A stretch of 6,711 nt of DNA from Sphingomonadaceae bacterium (GTDB lineage: Bacteria; Pseudomonadota; Alphaproteobacteria; Sphingomonadales; Sphingomonadaceae): NCBI GenBank assembly GCA_019454625.1, contig JACFNY010000100.1:537-7247 (forward strand), written 5' to 3'. Below the pieces are notes generated by a model. The model had not been told where the DNA came from and did no database searches. It worked only from the letters and a program-made list of their open reading frames with translations. Made by a program: the position numbers and the translations under genes. This document shows, piece by piece, positions 6,278 through 6,711 of the stretch. The stretch's first letter is position 1, and each line of letters begins with the position of its first letter.

Positions 6278-6711
6278 TCAGGCGCGCGGATGCGCGTGCC
6301 GGTAGACGTCCAGCAGGCGCGCCGCATCGACCTCCGTATAGACCTGCGTCGAGGACAGGCTGGCGTGGCCGAGCAGTTCCTGGATCGAACGCAGGTCCGC
6401 GCCGCGCGCCAGCAGGTGCGTCGCGAAACTGTGGCGGAGCGCGTGCGGCGTCGCCGACGGCGGCAGGCCGAGCGCGGCGCGCGCGGCGCGCATCGCGGCG
6501 CGGATCATGCCCGGCGAGAGCGGCCCTCCCTTGGCGCCGCGGAACAACGGCATGCCCGGCGCGGGCGTGAACGGCGCAAGCGCGAGATAGGCCTCGATCG
6601 CCTCGCGCACCTTCGGCAGCACCGGCACGACGCGCGTCTTGCCGCGCTTGCCGGTAACGGTGATCGCCGCGCCGATGGGAAGCACGTCGCCGGTCAGCGA
6701 CAGCGCCTCGG
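6278..6711 (-). CDS. xerC: Tyrosine recombinase XerC-type, C-terminal half (5' end outside window)
   Basis: Xer recombinases act at dif to resolve chromosome dimers before cell division. The visible 143 residues run from EALSLTG at the window edge to the TGA at 6280-6278 and hold most of the catalytic domain: Lys in TGKRGK (codon 6647-6649), [10 protein letters not shown] with His (6443-6445) and Arg (6434-6436), [14 protein letters not shown] with His (6365-6367), and the nucleophile Tyr (6338-6340). The first catalytic Arg, of the usual RISEAL motif, would lie just beyond the edge. A GTG at 6685 is an internal Val codon, not the start. Compact motif spacing and [11 protein letters not shown] fit Xer rather than a phage integrase. 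The XerC rather than XerD call is a best guess. The gene converges on the DedA gene with a 5-base gap. Confidence 0.9.
   Translation of the reverse strand, partial: EALSLTGDVLPIGAAITVTGKRGKTRVVPVLPKVREAIEAYLALAPFTPAPGMPLFRGAKGGPLSPGMIRAAMRAARAALGLPPSATPHALRHSFATHLLARGADLRSIQELLGHASLSSTQVYTEVDAARLLDVYRHAHPRA
6281..6300. terminator. GC-rich inverted repeat at the dedA/xerC convergent junction, possible weak terminator
   Basis: GGCGCGCG and GCGCGTGCC-type arms around a GATG loop can form an 8-pair stem (one G-U pair) starting 8 bases after the DedA gene stop. It overlaps the last codons of xerC (RHAHPRA). No T-run follows on either strand, so it is not a classic intrinsic terminator. In GC-rich coding DNA such stems also arise by chance. 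Confidence 0.25.

Noticed and set aside
6278..6711. The tyrosine recombinase as a phage or island integrase marking a mobile element
   Set aside because: The motif wording and spacing fit housekeeping Xer proteins, the neighbours are all core genes, and no tRNA gene, direct repeat or phage gene is present in the window.

Overview
The window reads as ordinary chromosomal housekeeping DNA from a very GC-rich alphaproteobacterium, most likely a member of the Sphingomonadales. The reasons are a strong G/C bias at third codon positions, frequent GTG starts, tight 4-base stop/start overlaps, and the set of genes and protein sequence flavour. No RNA gene, insertion sequence, CRISPR array or long non-coding stretch is visible. 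Almost every base lies in a gene.

There are four transcription blocks. (1) Positions 1-2186, plus strand: the 3' part of rph (RNase PH), then rdgB (dITP/XTP pyrophosphatase), then hemW (heme chaperone, radical-SAM family). They are spaced by 4 bases or overlap by 13, so they look like one operon. (2) Positions 2187-3485, minus strand: a lone envelope gene for an LpoA-like penicillin-binding protein activator, back to back with hemW with no gap. (3) Positions 3478-6272, plus strand: rsmI, yraN, gshB and a DedA-family membrane protein. It starts divergently from the activator gene with overlapping start codons. rsmI/yraN and gshB/dedA each overlap by 4 bases. (4) Positions 6278-6711, minus strand: the C-terminal half of a XerC-type tyrosine recombinase, convergent with dedA and cut by the window edge.

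The genes serve unrelated core tasks: tRNA 3' processing, nucleotide-pool cleaning, heme trafficking, peptidoglycan synthesis, 16S rRNA methylation, glutathione synthesis, membrane lipid homeostasis and chromosome dimer resolution. The pairing of an LpoA-like gene divergent from rsmI-yraN is a recurring proteobacterial arrangement.

The real anomaly is in rdgB. An in-frame TGA at 862-864 splits an otherwise intact reading frame where the family context predicts Trp, so one G-to-A change (TGG to TGA) explains it. The frame continues cleanly to its normal stop at 1069-1071 with all C-terminal motifs kept. This is either a recent nonsense mutation or a sequence error. I found no evidence for a novel multi-gene system.
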